From positions 12,112,451 through 12,176,450 of the forward strand of contig OY783194.1 of assembly GCA_963678675.1 (NCBI GenBank): a stretch of 64,000 nucleotides of DNA, read 5' to 3'. Within the stretch, counting starts at the first letter, position 1, and each line of letters starts with the position of its first letter. Source of the stretch: Xiphydria camelus. Its lineage: Eukaryota > Arthropoda > Insecta > Hymenoptera > Xiphydriidae. Below the pieces are notes generated by a model, which saw only the letters and a program-made list of their open reading frames with translations, searched no databases and was not told the origin of the DNA. Shown here in pieces: positions 10,588 through 22,705 of this stretch. The position numbers were made by a program, and so were the translations under genes.

Positions 10588-11455
10588 TATATTTAGATTA
10601 AATTGGTATTCACTTGAATCAAATAAATGTACCTACTCTTAGGACTATCCGAAAATACACTTATTTCGATCTAGCAAAATTTATTATCAATCAATAGTTG
10701 CTATTGGGCATAAAGCTACTATACCGATATTAGTAGTATTTTCAGTAGTGTCTTCGGTAATATTATTAATATTTTTCAATGCGGATTATGATGAGCAAAT
10801 TCTAGTATATGAGAATGTACAGTGAATTCTAGTACATTCTAGTACTAAGCTTAAAACTTCATGAAGTTCACTTTTATCGATCGCAGAAAACTTTCGTCCT
10901 TTTTTCTTTCTAGCTACTGTTCCTTGTACATATTGCTTGCTGAATGCAATAGTGGCACAATTAAAAAAAATTAATTCTGGCATTATTCAACAATGAACAC
11001 TAATGAGTTAAACAGGCCTCATCTAGGACATATTACACGGGGAAAAATGTACAAATCACGTTGATTTCTCCGATAAGGAAATATAATATAATATATTGCA
11101 GTAGATATCTCTCCCTCTCTGGTATTAGAATTATTACTTAATAAATATTCTTTCTCCATCATTGCGTGTAAACTAAATAATAATCTAGGCGTACTCATTA
11201 ATAATGGAAATATGTACATAAGAAAGAACTGCCTAAAATCATTGTTAGCGTTTGTCGTCCGGCATATTTGAAAACTACGCGGATACTGGCATGCAATTCA
11301 TAATGGGTTCCAAGCCATTGTTAATGTAAGAGACTGATTACCGTTCCATTTTTTAAAAATATATAACCATTATGGATTCAAAGACAACGAAACCAGTAAA
11401 TGAAGACAAATACGATTAACTTAAAAGTTACGGAGTAGAAAAGAAACTCCAGATA
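10588..11455. other. Unannotated AT-rich DNA
   Basis: No gene, array or mirrored arm is seen. The CTAGTA/GAATTCTAGTACATT words near 10800-10845 repeat at short range only. Possibly the host sequence between two transposon nests. Confidence 0.4.
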
Positions 11456-14400
11456 TGTGATGGGCCCTGTGAAATCATACCAGAAGTCGGAAAAGTAAAT
11501 TTTGCGCTAGAGCCTAAAACGCGATCTGAACTTGAAAAATTCGATTTTCGGATTTCGATGGATTTGAGTGCTAGACATGTTTGGCAACCATGTGCCGATG
11601 AAAAAAGTAGTCAAACGAGGTGAAATTGGCAGTGTAGGAACGAAAACGTGTTCGGTAGTCGCTCTGCAGAAAACATACCAGATATCGCACGTTCCTTAGT
11701 AAGGTTGTGTATAGGTGGAGGGGAACATTCTTTCACCGTATTATACTTCCACTGCTTCGTGCCGTTGCGTAGCAACTATCATCGTTCGGTTGGTGTGCGA
11801 TCGCTGACTGAGCGAGGTCTGAGCGTGGTGAAAACCGAAATAAAAAAGTTTCTTACATGTGTGTTCATTGATAACCGAAGTGATGGCAAATGTATGTCCG
11901 TTCGACGATCCGGCCATCACGGACGTATTAAACGAGTATTTTAATCGCACTGAGGACGATTCACAATCGGAAGGAGCATCAGAGGTACGTAATAGAAACT
12001 GTGTTTATTAACGTGATACCTGACTGTGAAACAGACAGTACAGTATTCTCTGAATTTAGGATGACGAGTATGCGTCCGATGAGGAAATACCTATGGAAGC
12101 AGATGACGCGGATGATGCGGAAACATCATTTGGATGCGTGCAAGGGTATCGAAATGTTCAAATGGTCAGCGGAGATACGGCGACAACTGAAGATACCGAT
12201 CCGGAGTTAGCGCGTATTCGTGCGTTCTGTACTGCTACGTGTGGCTGTAAGCATGGTCCAAATAAGACGGCTTGTTCCGAGCTGTTCACGGTGTACGCGT
12301 TGCGAGACATGAGAGCTGATAGTGCAGCACTCGACTACTACGAAAATCACACGAATAAACTGGACTTGTTGCTACTCGGCCAAATCCGGTCATTATTATC
12401 AACAAGCGATTTCACACACCGGTCGAAAAAACCGAATGAAGAACGACGTAATGTACGTATCGGGTTTAAATTGAAAGGCTTCAATGTTTGCGAAAAGACG
12501 TTTTTGTTCGCCCATACTATGTCGAATGTACGATATCGACGACTCAAATGTTTGTACCTGGATGAAGGTGTTGTTGATTCAGTGCACGGTAATGTTGCTC
12601 GGAAACCAAAACATTCGTTAACGCTGGAAAATAGAAAGTCTGTTGTCGCTTTCATTCAGAATTACGCTGAAAATAATGCCGTTTTCCTCCCTGGACGAAT
12701 GGCAACACAATTTAATGCGTCTATTAAATTGCTGCCGACGTCGGACCGAAAAAGCACAATTCATGCCACGTGCTACACAGAAAGCTGTACAGCGAATGGT
12801 ACTGAGCCAGTGAGTTTGAAGACATTCCGTAGGTTGTGGAGAAAGCACTGTCCAGAAATAATCGTTCAACAACCACAAAGCGATATGTGTCATTTTTACC
12901 AGCGTCATATTGCGAATACCCAAGCTCGTTCCATGCTTTCGGATACAGAGAAAGAAGAAAAGTTAGAGAAGATGAACAGACACATGGCGCGTGTCAATGA
13001 AGAACGCAATTTCTGCAATACGACAATTAAGAACACGCGAGAAATGAGAAACGTCACTGACGTTGCGAGCGGGTCGCAGGAGCCGAATTTGGATACTCGT
13101 GCCGTGCATTGGTCGTTTGATATGGCGCAGCTTGTGTCAATCCCACATCAGCCTCTGTAACCTGGACCGATATATTTCCTTTGCGGTTATAAAATAAACA
13201 TTTTCGGGATAATGAACGACACCTACCAGCGTCAATACAATTATCTGATCCCAGAAGCTGCCAGCGTTGCCAAAGGTTCCAGTTTCATTGTATGATCCAT
13301 CATGCTCTCGACTCGTTCTCGACCGGTGAAAGGATACTGTATCTCCATGCTGATAATTGTTGTTGGCAAAACAAAAATCGAACAATAATGGCGTATTTGA
13401 ATTGGCGTATTCTAAAATCACTGAATGATCGTATTGTACTCTCGTTCATGCCCGTCGGCCATACGCGGTTTAGTTGCGACTGGGCCTTCGGACTGTTCAA
13501 ACGCAAGTTCCGATATACACCTGCGGAGACTGTGGACGACGTAGCAGAAGTGGTTCGGCAAAGCACACCCGAATCTCACGTAAATCAAAGCGTAGTAGTA
13601 AGTGACGAAGCTGGGAAAACACTGCACATACCATTCCATGCCTGGCAAGACTACTTTGATCGTCTCCACTGGGGCAAGATTCCACTCATATCATCGTTCT
13701 ATCACTTTGAGTTCACTAAGGAAAAACCAGGCTGGGTCACATGTAAAACGACGCTTGATGGAGAAGCACAATCGTTCTTCATTGGTAATCTCGATGGCGC
13801 AGATGACGTGATCCTCGAAGAGGTCAAATCTACTGGATTACCTTGCGAACGTCAACAGTACCTCTATGATAAAATCCGCCCATTTTGTTCTGAAGAAACA
13901 AAAAACGTCTTGTGTCCCGCTCCTGCACAAATGCAGCCGAAGAAACCGAGAGGTCGTCCTCCAAAACGCCTGGTTGACGAGACTGAAATGGAGGACGATG
14001 TCGATGACCCACCTGCCATGGACGCTCCTGCACAAATGCAGCCAAAGAAACGGAGAGGTCGTCCTCCAAAACGCCTACAGGAAGACTCTTCTGGTCGCTA
14101 ATGTCGCGCCGAACGCCAACACATTCCTGTTATTATTTGTTTAAATAAATTTTGCATCATCTTCACCAATTCATTTCTGTTGTTCTTGTATCGATCTTCT
14201 CCATTGTCTTACTCCACGTAGAGGCGTTGTCCGCACTTGAAACTTGCAGGATATCTAGGTACATATACGTTGAACATCATGCCAAAATTTCAACCCGATT
14301 GAAGCAATAGAAGCCGAGATATTAATTTTTTTGTGTATTGTTCACTTCGTAATCTTTAACTGCGTTTTTCTCGAAACTACAATTTTCTGTACTTGAACTT

Positions 14401-14544
14401 TAAAAATTCGTAACTCCGGCTGTAATAACGCTAGAGCTTCGATTTTTTTTTTGTTTTGAAGATCAGAATCTCCTCTATCGTAATCTGCCATTTTCCCGAA
14501 AAAAATTTTCCGACATCTGGTATGATTTCACAGGGCCCATCACA
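11456..14544 (+). mobile_element. 3.1-kb DNA transposon encoding a DUF7869-type protein
   Basis: Terminal inverted repeats of about 40 bp, TGTGATGGGCCCTGTGAAAT and its inverse, bracket a single transcription unit (11883-14101). TA flanks both ends. The TIR continues with ATACCAGAAGTCGGAAAA against TTTTCCGACATCTGGTAT. One gene between TIRs makes this a candidate autonomous element of a superfamily that is poorly characterised. The gene is now broken. Confidence 0.8.
11883..14101 (+). pseudogene. Spliced DUF7869-type candidate transposase with two AT-hooks
   Basis: Exon 1 (11883-11984, 34 codons from ATG) ends at GAG/GTACGT. A 75-bp intron ends at TTTAG (12059), and exon 2 opens in the same phase with an acidic stretch (DDEYASDEE). 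Conserved blocks follow: a Cys-rich RAFCTATCGC, WSFDMAQLVSIPHQP, LYLHADNCCWQNKN, MPVGHTRFSCDWAFG. They resemble the DUF7869 proteins multiplied in cnidarian and insect genomes. The three Asp (FDMAQ, HADN, SCDWAFG) would suit an RNase-H-like DDD site, but that is inference. Two C-terminal AT-hooks (RGRPPKR at about 13949 and 14059) could bind AT-rich DNA. Lesions: TAA at 13158-13160 and a frameshift near 13289. Confidence 0.8.
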
Positions 14545-14639
14545 TATACATTATTTAAAAAACAGTATCGGATCGTGGATGGACATTTGTCAACAAATGT
14601 TCTTTTTGAAAGACACCCTTCATATGAAGGGCGGGGGTT

Positions 14640-14664
14640 CTCTCTCTCTCTCTCTCTCTCTCTC
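14640..14664 (+). repeat. (TC)n microsatellite at the 5' end of LINE copy 2
   Basis: Twelve TC units followed by CCCACCCCCCC directly precede the LINE's 5' region. The 3' end of the same LINE also enters TC-rich DNA (TCTCTCACTTACTCACTC at 19332). Confidence 0.9.
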
Positions 14665-15106
14665 CCACCCCCCCGAACCGGTAAGCACGGTGTGACGCGT
14701 CGTTTGCCTGCTCTCGCTTGTAGTGCTTTTCTGCCTTATCTCGCCTCCGGGCGCTTTGCTTTCAGTGTAACTGCATTCTCTCTAACGCGGGCTTCTTGCC
14801 GATACAAAATATTCCATCTGCAAGGGCCTGCGTGCATTGATACACAGGCTTTTATCTGGCTGCTGCATATTGGAGGTTAGTTTTCTGCCATCTTTGGGTT
14901 GTGCGCACGCCCGGTGGAACAGTGTTCCTCTCGCACACTACTTAGGAAACTCCTAGTGTCGTCCTCTATCGGTCGAGCGCTAATCTCTGGGTGCACTCCG
15001 GTAACTTGGCGCACTACTTTACCGACTATTCACTAAATCGGCAACGGGAAATCCACCATTGCTGTGCCAATTCCGTGCGACGTTCAAACTCAAATCCAAT
15101 TGCGTC

Positions 15107-16141
15107 ATGGGCGACGAAGCAAGATCCACTCGCTCAGATCCCAAGAGTATCGCAAAACCACCCAAGGCCACCATCGCTTCTGTCCTTGAAGAACTCGCAA
15201 GTATGCGAGCATCTGATTCGTCCAGCAACAGTGCCTTGCGAGAGGAACTCAAGTTAATCCGCGCAACTCAGTCTCAAGACCACGCTCTCCTTCAGGAACT
15301 TCCAACCATTCGAGCGACAGTGGAAGCTGTCTGCTCTGATGTAGCTGGCCTCAAAACTACGACAGGTCAACTCGCTCAAAAAACCGACACTCTTACAGAA
15401 GTCACCAAACACTTGTCCGAAGAAAACGCGGAGCTTAGAGACTCGGTCAACAAACTTAGTAAAAGAGTTGATGATCTGACACAGGCTGGTGGCCCTGGTA
15501 CGCCGAATACTATCGACCTCACGAGACTTACAACTGCGGCGAATGCTAATGCCCTGCGCATCCAGAGAGGAACCACTAGTCCTGGCCTTGACTCTGAAAT
15601 AACGATCTCTGGTCTTTCTTTTGGATCTGTCTCTGAAGCCACCCTACTTCGAATAGCGACTGCGGTAGCCAACGTGCTCAAGATCAATCTAAACTCTGAT
15701 GACCTCTGCAGCGCTCGTCTTGTTCGCAAAAAAGCTGCTGTTCACTCTACAGGGGCTGCTCCGGTGGTATCTGTACCAACTAGGACCGCTTTCGCAGTAG
15801 TGTGCAAGACCTCAGTAATTGCATCCCGATTTATTGCCGCTAAGCGCACACATGGCCCACTCAGATTCTCGCAACTCGACAAGGAAGCCCTAGGTGACAT
15901 CGGACAAACTGCCTCGCCCGATAGCAACTCGACTATCTACATCAACCTTTTATTGCCGTCCAACGTCATGAAACTCCTGACAGCAGCAAAGTCAGCTCTT
16001 AGGGATGCTGGCTTCAAATATATCTGGGCAAAGAGCAGTACAGTCTTTGCTAAAGCCAATAACGATACTCTAGTTCACATTATCAATTCTCAGGCAGACA
16101 TACCAAAGATTGCACAGCTCTACACTAACTCAACGCAATGA
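15107..16141 (+). CDS. LINE ORF1 protein (coiled coil plus FP-like C-terminus)
   Basis: A frame of about 344 codons, open from MGDEARSTRSD to the TGA at 16139. I prefer this ATG to the upstream one at 15059 (MLCQ), because an acidic start fits ORF1 proteins better; the choice is uncertain. Residues of about 25-140 show heptad-like leucines (ALLQELPTIRATVEAV, SVNKLSKRVDDL), suggesting a coiled-coil oligomerisation region. The C-terminal third (INLLLPSNVMKLLTAAKSAL, AGFKYIWAKSSTVFAK) resembles the baculovirus-FP-like domain found in ORF1 proteins of several non-LTR clades. The expected role is RNA binding and chaperoning of the retrotransposon RNA. No zinc knuckles are seen. The frame is undamaged. 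Confidence 0.75.
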   Translation: MGDEARSTRSDPKSIAKPPKATIASVLEELASMRASDSSSNSALREELKLIRATQSQDHALLQELPTIRATVEAVCSDVAGLKTTTGQLAQKTDTLTEVTKHLSEENAELRDSVNKLSKRVDDLTQAGGPGTPNTIDLTRLTTAANANALRIQRGTTSPGLDSEITISGLSFGSVSEATLLRIATAVANVLKINLNSDDLCSARLVRKKAAVHSTGAAPVVSVPTRTAFAVVCKTSVIASRFIAAKRTHGPLRFSQLDKEALGDIGQTASPDSNSTIYINLLLPSNVMKLLTAAKSALRDAGFKYIWAKSSTVFAKANNDTLVHIINSQADIPKIAQLYTNSTQ

Positions 16142-19045
16142 AGTTCACGACCTGCTCGCTTAGTAAATAGTCCTTCATGTGGTAACACTTTTCGATGCTG
16201 TTGTCTCAACACTAACTCCGTACGCTCTCACTTGAACGCTCTCAAAAGCCATCTTGATATCAGTCCAACTTACCATGTGATTGCCGTAACTGAAACCTGG
16301 CTTTCTCCCACGATACCCGATTCTGTCATCAGCCTGGCCAACTACTCCGTCATTCGAAATGATAGAAATGTGCACGGTGGAGGTGTAGCTCTCTATATCC
16401 ACGAGTCCTTCTCAGCCACCATTATCGCTAGCTCAAACACGGTCAATAAATCTGGAATGATCGAATACATCATGTGTGTGCTGAGGAAGCCTGATGTCCC
16501 GCCGATCTTCACGGCAGTCGTCTACAGACCGCCGCATGTCCCGTTCACCATCCCTGTGGACTTTTGCACAATTTTATCCTCTGCTATGGAGGACTACGTA
16601 CATAAGGTAATTCTGGGCGACTTTAATGCCGATCAGCTCAGTCTTAACCATGACGCTCGCTACGTTAAATCACTCGTGAGGGACCTGTCACTGAAAATAG
16701 TCGATCATAGCTTTACTCATACCACTGGGAGTTCTGAGACGTGGCTGGACCTCTGCATCGTTGATGAATCAGACCAAGTTGTCTCCTGGGGCAAATCGGA
16801 TACTCCTTTGGGAGCGGGGCATCACTTGATACATGCTGCTCTTGTCATTCAAGGAATTCGTCCATCTGCCAAGACCATTAGCACCAGGCGACTGGGGCGC
16901 ATGGCATCAACTGAGGCTCAAGAAAAATTCGCTAGCACAGACTGGACATTACTGGCTACCAACGACTCCAGTGTTGACGCAGCACTGGAAAACTTTTATC
17001 TCAACTTCCACAAAGTACTCGACACTGTGGCACCAGTTGTCATGCTCAAAGTCAATGGTGTAAAACATGCTCCTTGGGTCACTTCTGAGCTCAATCCTGC
17101 TCAAAGGAAGCTGCGGACTGTCTATCGTCGCTACAGGCGCAACAAATGTAAAAATAACCTCATGGCCTACCGTGAAGCTCGCGATAGCCTTCGTGATCGG
17201 TTATCTGCCGCTCGGATTGAGTACTACCGCACAAGGTTGGACGGCCTTGCACCTGCTGCCATGTGGGCGGAGCTGAGGAATCTTGGCCTTATTAATTTAC
17301 TCGCCTCACATTCGTTGGTTGTGCCTCCTGAGGAACTGAATCTGGCCCTCGCCAAGGTTTCCATCACTGACCAGCCGCTCACTCTACTTGATTACCACGA
17401 TGTTCTGCCTGCACTTGACCGGCCGGAGCTCAGTTTTTCCACTATTTCACCCACTGATATCGAGAAGGTAGTAAAATCAATTAAATCTAATGCCACTAGA
17501 GCCGATGGCCTGAACCTACGCATGTTACGACCAGTATTGCATCTGGTAATAACCTTCCTCACCAACGTATTCAATCGTTCCATCATTGACTCTTTCCCCA
17601 CTACTTGGAAGAAAGCCATCATCATTCCCATCAAGAAGGTCGCCACGCCAAGCTCAGCAAATGACTACAGGCCTATCGCATTACTACCCGCAATAAGTAA
17701 GATCCTAGAGCGTCTTATATTCAATCAAATCACTGTCTACATCAAGCAACACGACATCCTGGACCCGTGGCAATGCGGATTCAGGACCGGCTACAGTACG
17801 GCAACGGCACTGCTAAAGCTATTAAATGATGTTAGGCATGGGATGGACAGGCGCCAGGTCACAGTACTAGTCTTGTTCGACTTTTCCAAAGCTTTCGACA
17901 CTGTTCCACATGGTATCCTACTGGTAAAGCTGAGGAAAATGGGATTCTCCAAAGGCGTTATAAAGTGGATAGCATCGTACCTGGTCGGCAGACGTCAAGC
18001 GTTAAAATTTGATGCCAACGCACTTACTAGCTGGGTATCCACAAATACAGGAGTCCCCCAGGGCTCGGTTCTGGGCCCTTTACTCTTTACACTTTTTGTC
18101 AACGACATAGGGCAGTCAATCAAGTTCGCCAATAGACTCATGTTCGCAGATTATCTACAGGTTTACGCCACATGCTCACCTAACGAATTGGCAAACTGCA
18201 TGCGTAGTATAAACAAAGACATCTTGGCCATTAGCAACTGGGCAAAAAAAAATCGGCTACAACTCAATCTCCTCAAAACCAAGGCCATCATCTTGGGCAA
18301 TAATCGCCTGATCAACCAAATCAACCATGATGCACTTCCTACGCTCGGCGATGGTAGCAATATCATTCCACTTGTCTCTTCAGTTAAGAATCTGGGAGTT
18401 ATCCTCGACTCGAAGCTAACTTTTCACCAGCACATTGCCAGAGTCACATCAAATGTCAACGGTGCAATTTATAAACTCCAACAGCTTCGTGACTTCACTG
18501 ACACGGAGATGCGGAAAAAACTAGTCAATGCTCTGGTGATGCCGCATGTGGATTACTGCGCAGTGGTTCTCCTTGGCGCAGGTGTTGCCAATGACATCAA
18601 ACTTCAAAGGCTTATCAACAAAGGAGTGAGATACATCCTCAATCTCCCACGTGATGCCTCTGTCTCGCTTCATCGAAGAAATCTTGGACGACTCTCGATA
18701 GAAGGTGTAAGCAAATAGGCAGTGGCTTGTCTCACTTACTCTGCTCTTCGTTTAGGCACTCCCTCCTTCTTCAGAGAAATGCTGCTTGCCCGCGTAGAAA
18801 GACGACCTCTGAGAGGACAATCGGATGACCGCCTAATTGTACCTAAATACCGGACTGATGCTTACTTGCACTCCTTTGCCGTCGCAGCTCCATATGTATG
18901 GAATTCTCTCCCGGATGACGTGAGATCATCATCCTCCTATACGCTGTTCAAATCGAAGGTCAAATCCCACCTGATATCTCTGGAAAACGCTGCAGCAGCC
19001 TCGAGTTCTACCCTCATCGCCACGGACAATGCACCCCATAAATAA
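16142..19045 (+). pseudogene. LINE ORF2: AP-type endonuclease plus reverse transcriptase
   Basis: The frame continues directly after the ORF1 stop without a shift and has no ATG for about 300 bp. Endonuclease motifs are CLNTNSVRSHLNAL, VTETWL, GGGVALYI, VVYRPP and GDFNAD (to about 16640); SETWLDL follows. RT motifs are NDYRPIALLP, DPWQCGFRTGYST, FDFSKAFDTVPHG and GVPQGSVLGPLL. The catalytic box at 18143-18154 reads FADY instead of FADD, which should abolish polymerisation. An in-frame TAG at 18716-18718 separates the last 108 codons, which still match copy 1. The protein would nick target DNA and reverse-transcribe the element's RNA. This copy should be inactive. Confidence 0.88.
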
Positions 19046-19331
19046 ATATCTCTCCTTACTGCTGTCTGTGCAGCAGGGAGTTGAACGTATTATTATTATC
19101 ACTATTATTATATTATTTTTCTTTATTTGAGTTTATTAGATTTCATATTTTCATTTTTATCTTATTTTATCTCATTTTATTTTATTTTATATTATTTTAT
19201 ATTATTTTATTTTATTACTATTGTTACTTAATCCACTATTTTTATTTTTATTCACGCTGTACATGCAGTCATACTGCAAACTTTTGCTCAACCATGGGCA
19301 ATAAACATTATCATCAATCAATCAATCAATC

Positions 19332-20267
19332 TCTCTCACTTACTCACTCACTCCCTCTCTCCCCCCTTCCTATAGCAGATCTGTCCGAAAAATTGTGGAA
19401 ATAAAAATGGGAAAAAAATTGGCAAAGACGAAAGCGTAGCACCAGCACGATTCCGACTCTCTGACGGAGAACAGGTGCAGCCGACTTTCCACAACGACAT
19501 GAATATGGAAATGCACTGGAGCGTGGCCATTATTGCGTTAATAACTATAAATTGATTACCTTACCCATTACGTTCGTGCTCGCGCCGCACTCCCAACGCT
19601 ATTACACTATATATTATCACACACGCAATGTGCGATTTCTTTCCTCCGCAAACTCTACTTGTTATATCCGTTCAACCCCATCGTGGAGAAGTTACATCGA
19701 CCATGATTATGACAGCGCGAATGATAATTTACCGATACTAACTTTGACTGGTATAGTCGGTACGATATTTATAGAGCCAAAATTCCCAGAAACGATAAGG
19801 CGGTATTCTCGGAACGCAACTGTCTGACGCTTTGCAAATAGTGGCGTACCTTCAAATTTTCGGCGTTATTTACCAAGCATTTCTTTCACATTTTGGTGAA
19901 TAATACTTCACAACCTAATCAACGGATTTAGAACGTTTTCTTTGTTATGAGAAATTAAGTTACGAGAAATAAAACAAATAATTTAAAGCACGGTATGCAA
20001 ATAATACTAACTGCAATCTGCTATGGTAAACGCTGTACCGCCAATGTCTCTAACTCGTGTGCCGAATGAAGATAATTCCAAGAAAGTGACGCAACAGTTT
20101 GCTAGGAATTCTGGCTCAACAAATATCGTACCGACTGTATACGTCTCGTTCATCGATGCATCGAAATGTGGAACCAGGGTTTGGAGAAGCGTCTAAAAAT
20201 TATTATTTCAGATGATTCCAGAATTAGTGGCATACTTGAATTATTGGCCTCTAATTACTCGTATATT
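19332..20267. other. Unannotated DNA with TC/AC simple sequence at its start
   Basis: 19332-19370 is TC-rich and is the 3' flank of the LINE. The remainder has no repeat pairing, recognisable domain or splice-consistent frame. Possibly host intergenic DNA. Confidence 0.4.
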
Positions 20268-20907
20268 ATATCGACGACAAAAAATTTATAAAAAATTTTC
20301 ATAAAAAGGAACTTGCCGCGTTTAAGTTTTCATATTTTTTCCACTATACAGTATGTCCCGTGGATATATATAACGCAAGTATTTGAATTTCCCCCACATT
20401 TGACTTTGGTAGTGCTTGGAACGGTGCTGTAGAGTTGGCTTCAGAAGAGTGCGCTGCGTTCTTACGAGCCGTGTTTCCGAAAACTGTATGATTATTTCTC
20501 ATTACTTCTACACATTATTTACCATTATTTACAAATTCAGTTAATTTCGAGGTTAGACGATTCGATCTCCCGAATTGACAGTTCCCGGGAAATCAGACGT
20601 TTTACACTTTTCGCTCTCGAAACACGGCTCGTAAGAACGCAGCGCATTCTTCTGAAGCCAACTCTAACTACAGCACCGTTCCAAGCACTACTAAAGTCAA
20701 ATGTCAGGGAAATTCAAATACTTGCGCTATCCACGGGACATACTGTATATTGGTGGTATCATATAAGTGTATGAATTTATTTAAAATCATAAGTGCATAT
20801 AAACATCGAATATAATTTTCTATCTGTCTAAATTTTTTATTTTGAAGGAAAAAAACGCGGCAAGTTCTTTTTTATGACAAATTTTTTTATACATTTTTTG
20901 ACGTCGA
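20268..20907. mobile_element. Small foldback interrupted by a MITE
   Basis: CGACGACAAAAAATTTATAA near 20271 and ATACATTTTTTGACGTCG ending at 20907 are inverted, as are GGAACTTGCCGCGTTT and AAAACGCGGCAAGTTC. The paired arms (about 55 bp) lie outside the MITE at 20349-20745. Without that insertion the element would be about 240 bp. Confidence 0.6.
20349..20745. mobile_element. TA-flanked 397-bp MITE (CAGTATGTCCC family)
   Basis: CAGTATGTCCCGTGGATA returns inverted at the right end, with TA on both sides (20347-20348, 20746-20747). The arms are about 140 bp long and include AGAACGCAGCGC / GCGCTGCGTTCTT. A second copy ends at base 52 of the window. Non-coding. Confidence 0.88.
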
Positions 20908-20910
20908 ATT

Positions 20911-21503
20911 TTTTAGTAACTTTTGATTTACAATAATTTTCCTTTCAAATGATGCCTTTTATTTTTTATATATAAATCTTGAACATGGCGATCTTAATTG
21001 ATTTCGAATCTTTTTTGGAGAGTATTTTACGTAATAATTTTGTTGGTACTGAATGAACATGCCGCCTTTTTTTTACAGAGAATCTGTTTTTGTGACAAGA
21101 TTTCACTCCTTTTTGGAATTTATTCATGAGGAGTATATGTACATGTAGGAGAATAGCTTTTTATTACCACAAAATTAAAGTCTCACATTTTATACCGATA
21201 CGAGTCAATTAATTATAACCACGTTACTTTTGATTTATTCTCGTGATATTTTGAAATGATTTTATAATTAATGTTTCGATAATATATATATTTTCCCCAG
21301 AACAATTCGTTCGTGAAAGGATTTCCATAAATAACTGCCGTATGTCCGTGGGCAAACCGATCAAAGTCATACCTATGGCCGATACCTTGAAATTTGACTT
21401 CGGCAGTCGGTAAGGTATAAATAATCCGATAGTCGATAATATAGTCATGTCATTCCCTTCTTCTTTTTTTAAGCTATTTTGACAGCTTCATACATTTTAG
21501 TCC
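20911..21503. other. Unannotated AT-rich DNA
   Basis: T-rich runs and short frames only. No repeat or gene is supported. Confidence 0.4.
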
Positions 21504-21689
21504 GGGATCCCTCATAAGAAAAAAAAAATTGATTACCACTCCTCCGAAACTTTGTGGGCATCTTCATTTTGCCGAGTTTACCAGCTTTTTTATCTGCGAA
21601 AAGTCTGGTTTCCGCCGGGGTTTTGGGATATTAGTTAACAAACATGTCAATTTTATGAATTTTTTTTATTGATGACTAACAATCTGATT

Positions 21690-21935
21690 TTTTGCCCGAA
21701 CTAAGATAAATATTTATGAAATCAAACGGTAACATTGTCCGACAAGTTTTCTGCCGGGTATGTCCAGTCCGACACTCTGAACATGTCATTTTTATGAATT
21801 TTGTTTATTGATGATCAACAAGCTAGTTCTTTGCCCGAAGTAAGATAAATATTTATAGAATTTGATGGTAAAATTGTCCGACAAGTTTTCTGCCGGGTAT
21901 GTTCAGTCCGACACTCTGAACATGTAATTTTTATG
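21690..21935 (+). repeat. Direct duplication, period 139 bp
   Basis: TTTGCCCGAA, AAGATAAATATTTAT, TCCGACAAGTTTTCTGCCGG and CCGACACTCTGAACATG recur 139 bases apart (for example GATAAA at 21705 and 21844). One unit has its inverted counterpart near 23790-23890, so the right arm carries a single unit. Subterminal repeats like this often serve as transposase binding sites; that role is inferred. Confidence 0.75.
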
Positions 21936-22705
21936 AAGCATGTTGACATCATTACGAACATTAATTTCTTTTTGATTTTGTGTGAAATTAAGTTTACAAT
22001 GCAGTGGAATGATTGTCCGACAAAATAATTGCCGGATATCTGTAAAAAATGCAAAAAACGTGTTAGAATATTTTCCATGTTGATCTCTCTGTCGGGGTTT
22101 GAAGTGCAAAGGATAAATAAAAGTTTAATAGGAATAGGCGTAGAATAGAATAGGAATATCGCTATTGATTTTGCGTTCGAGTGATATATTATTGTTAAAA
22201 GGCATTTGATTAAACAAGTTTTGAAGAAATATAAATTTTGCTTTAAGAAGTGCATATTTATATTATTTGGGTCATTTTAAAAAGAAAAGGTCTCTTACGA
22301 TTTTGTACTCAAATTCATATTTACGAAGTTACAGCAGTTTGAAAGTTGCTAAAAGTGCATTTAGGGTTAACCTTGAGTAAATAGTAATGATCTTGTGATA
22401 AATTAACTTTTCCAATGTTCGGTATACACGCCTTTATATAGAGTGATATTAAGTACTATTTTGTTTATTATCGTTTTGTTTATACATCTTTTTGACATTG
22501 TGATAGATGAAATTGCTTTATGACATGTTGAAAAATATCTGAGACTTATGTACTTATCGCAGAAATGCAATACTTATCGCAATTAAGAGTGAAAATGAAG
22601 AAATAGTAAAAAAAAATAATGGGAACCGATCCATCCAGCTTGCTACCAACCAAGCAGGAGTTATTGCAGCAAATAAAAATAACTCTGTATACCTATATCC
22701 AGTGT

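Larger units (their letters stand above)
14673..19331 (+). mobile_element. Nearly full-length LINE, copy 2 (Jockey/CR1-type)
   Basis: A 5' region of about 430 bp is followed by ORF1 (15107-16141), ORF2 (to 19045) and a 3' region that is T-rich at 19090-19260. It closes with GGGCAATAAACATTATCATC and an (AATC)n tail. There is no poly(A); a short microsatellite tail is typical of CR1 and related clades. Both ends lie in TC-rich simple sequence. The copy is intact in layout, but ORF2 has an in-frame stop and an active-site change. Confidence 0.88.
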
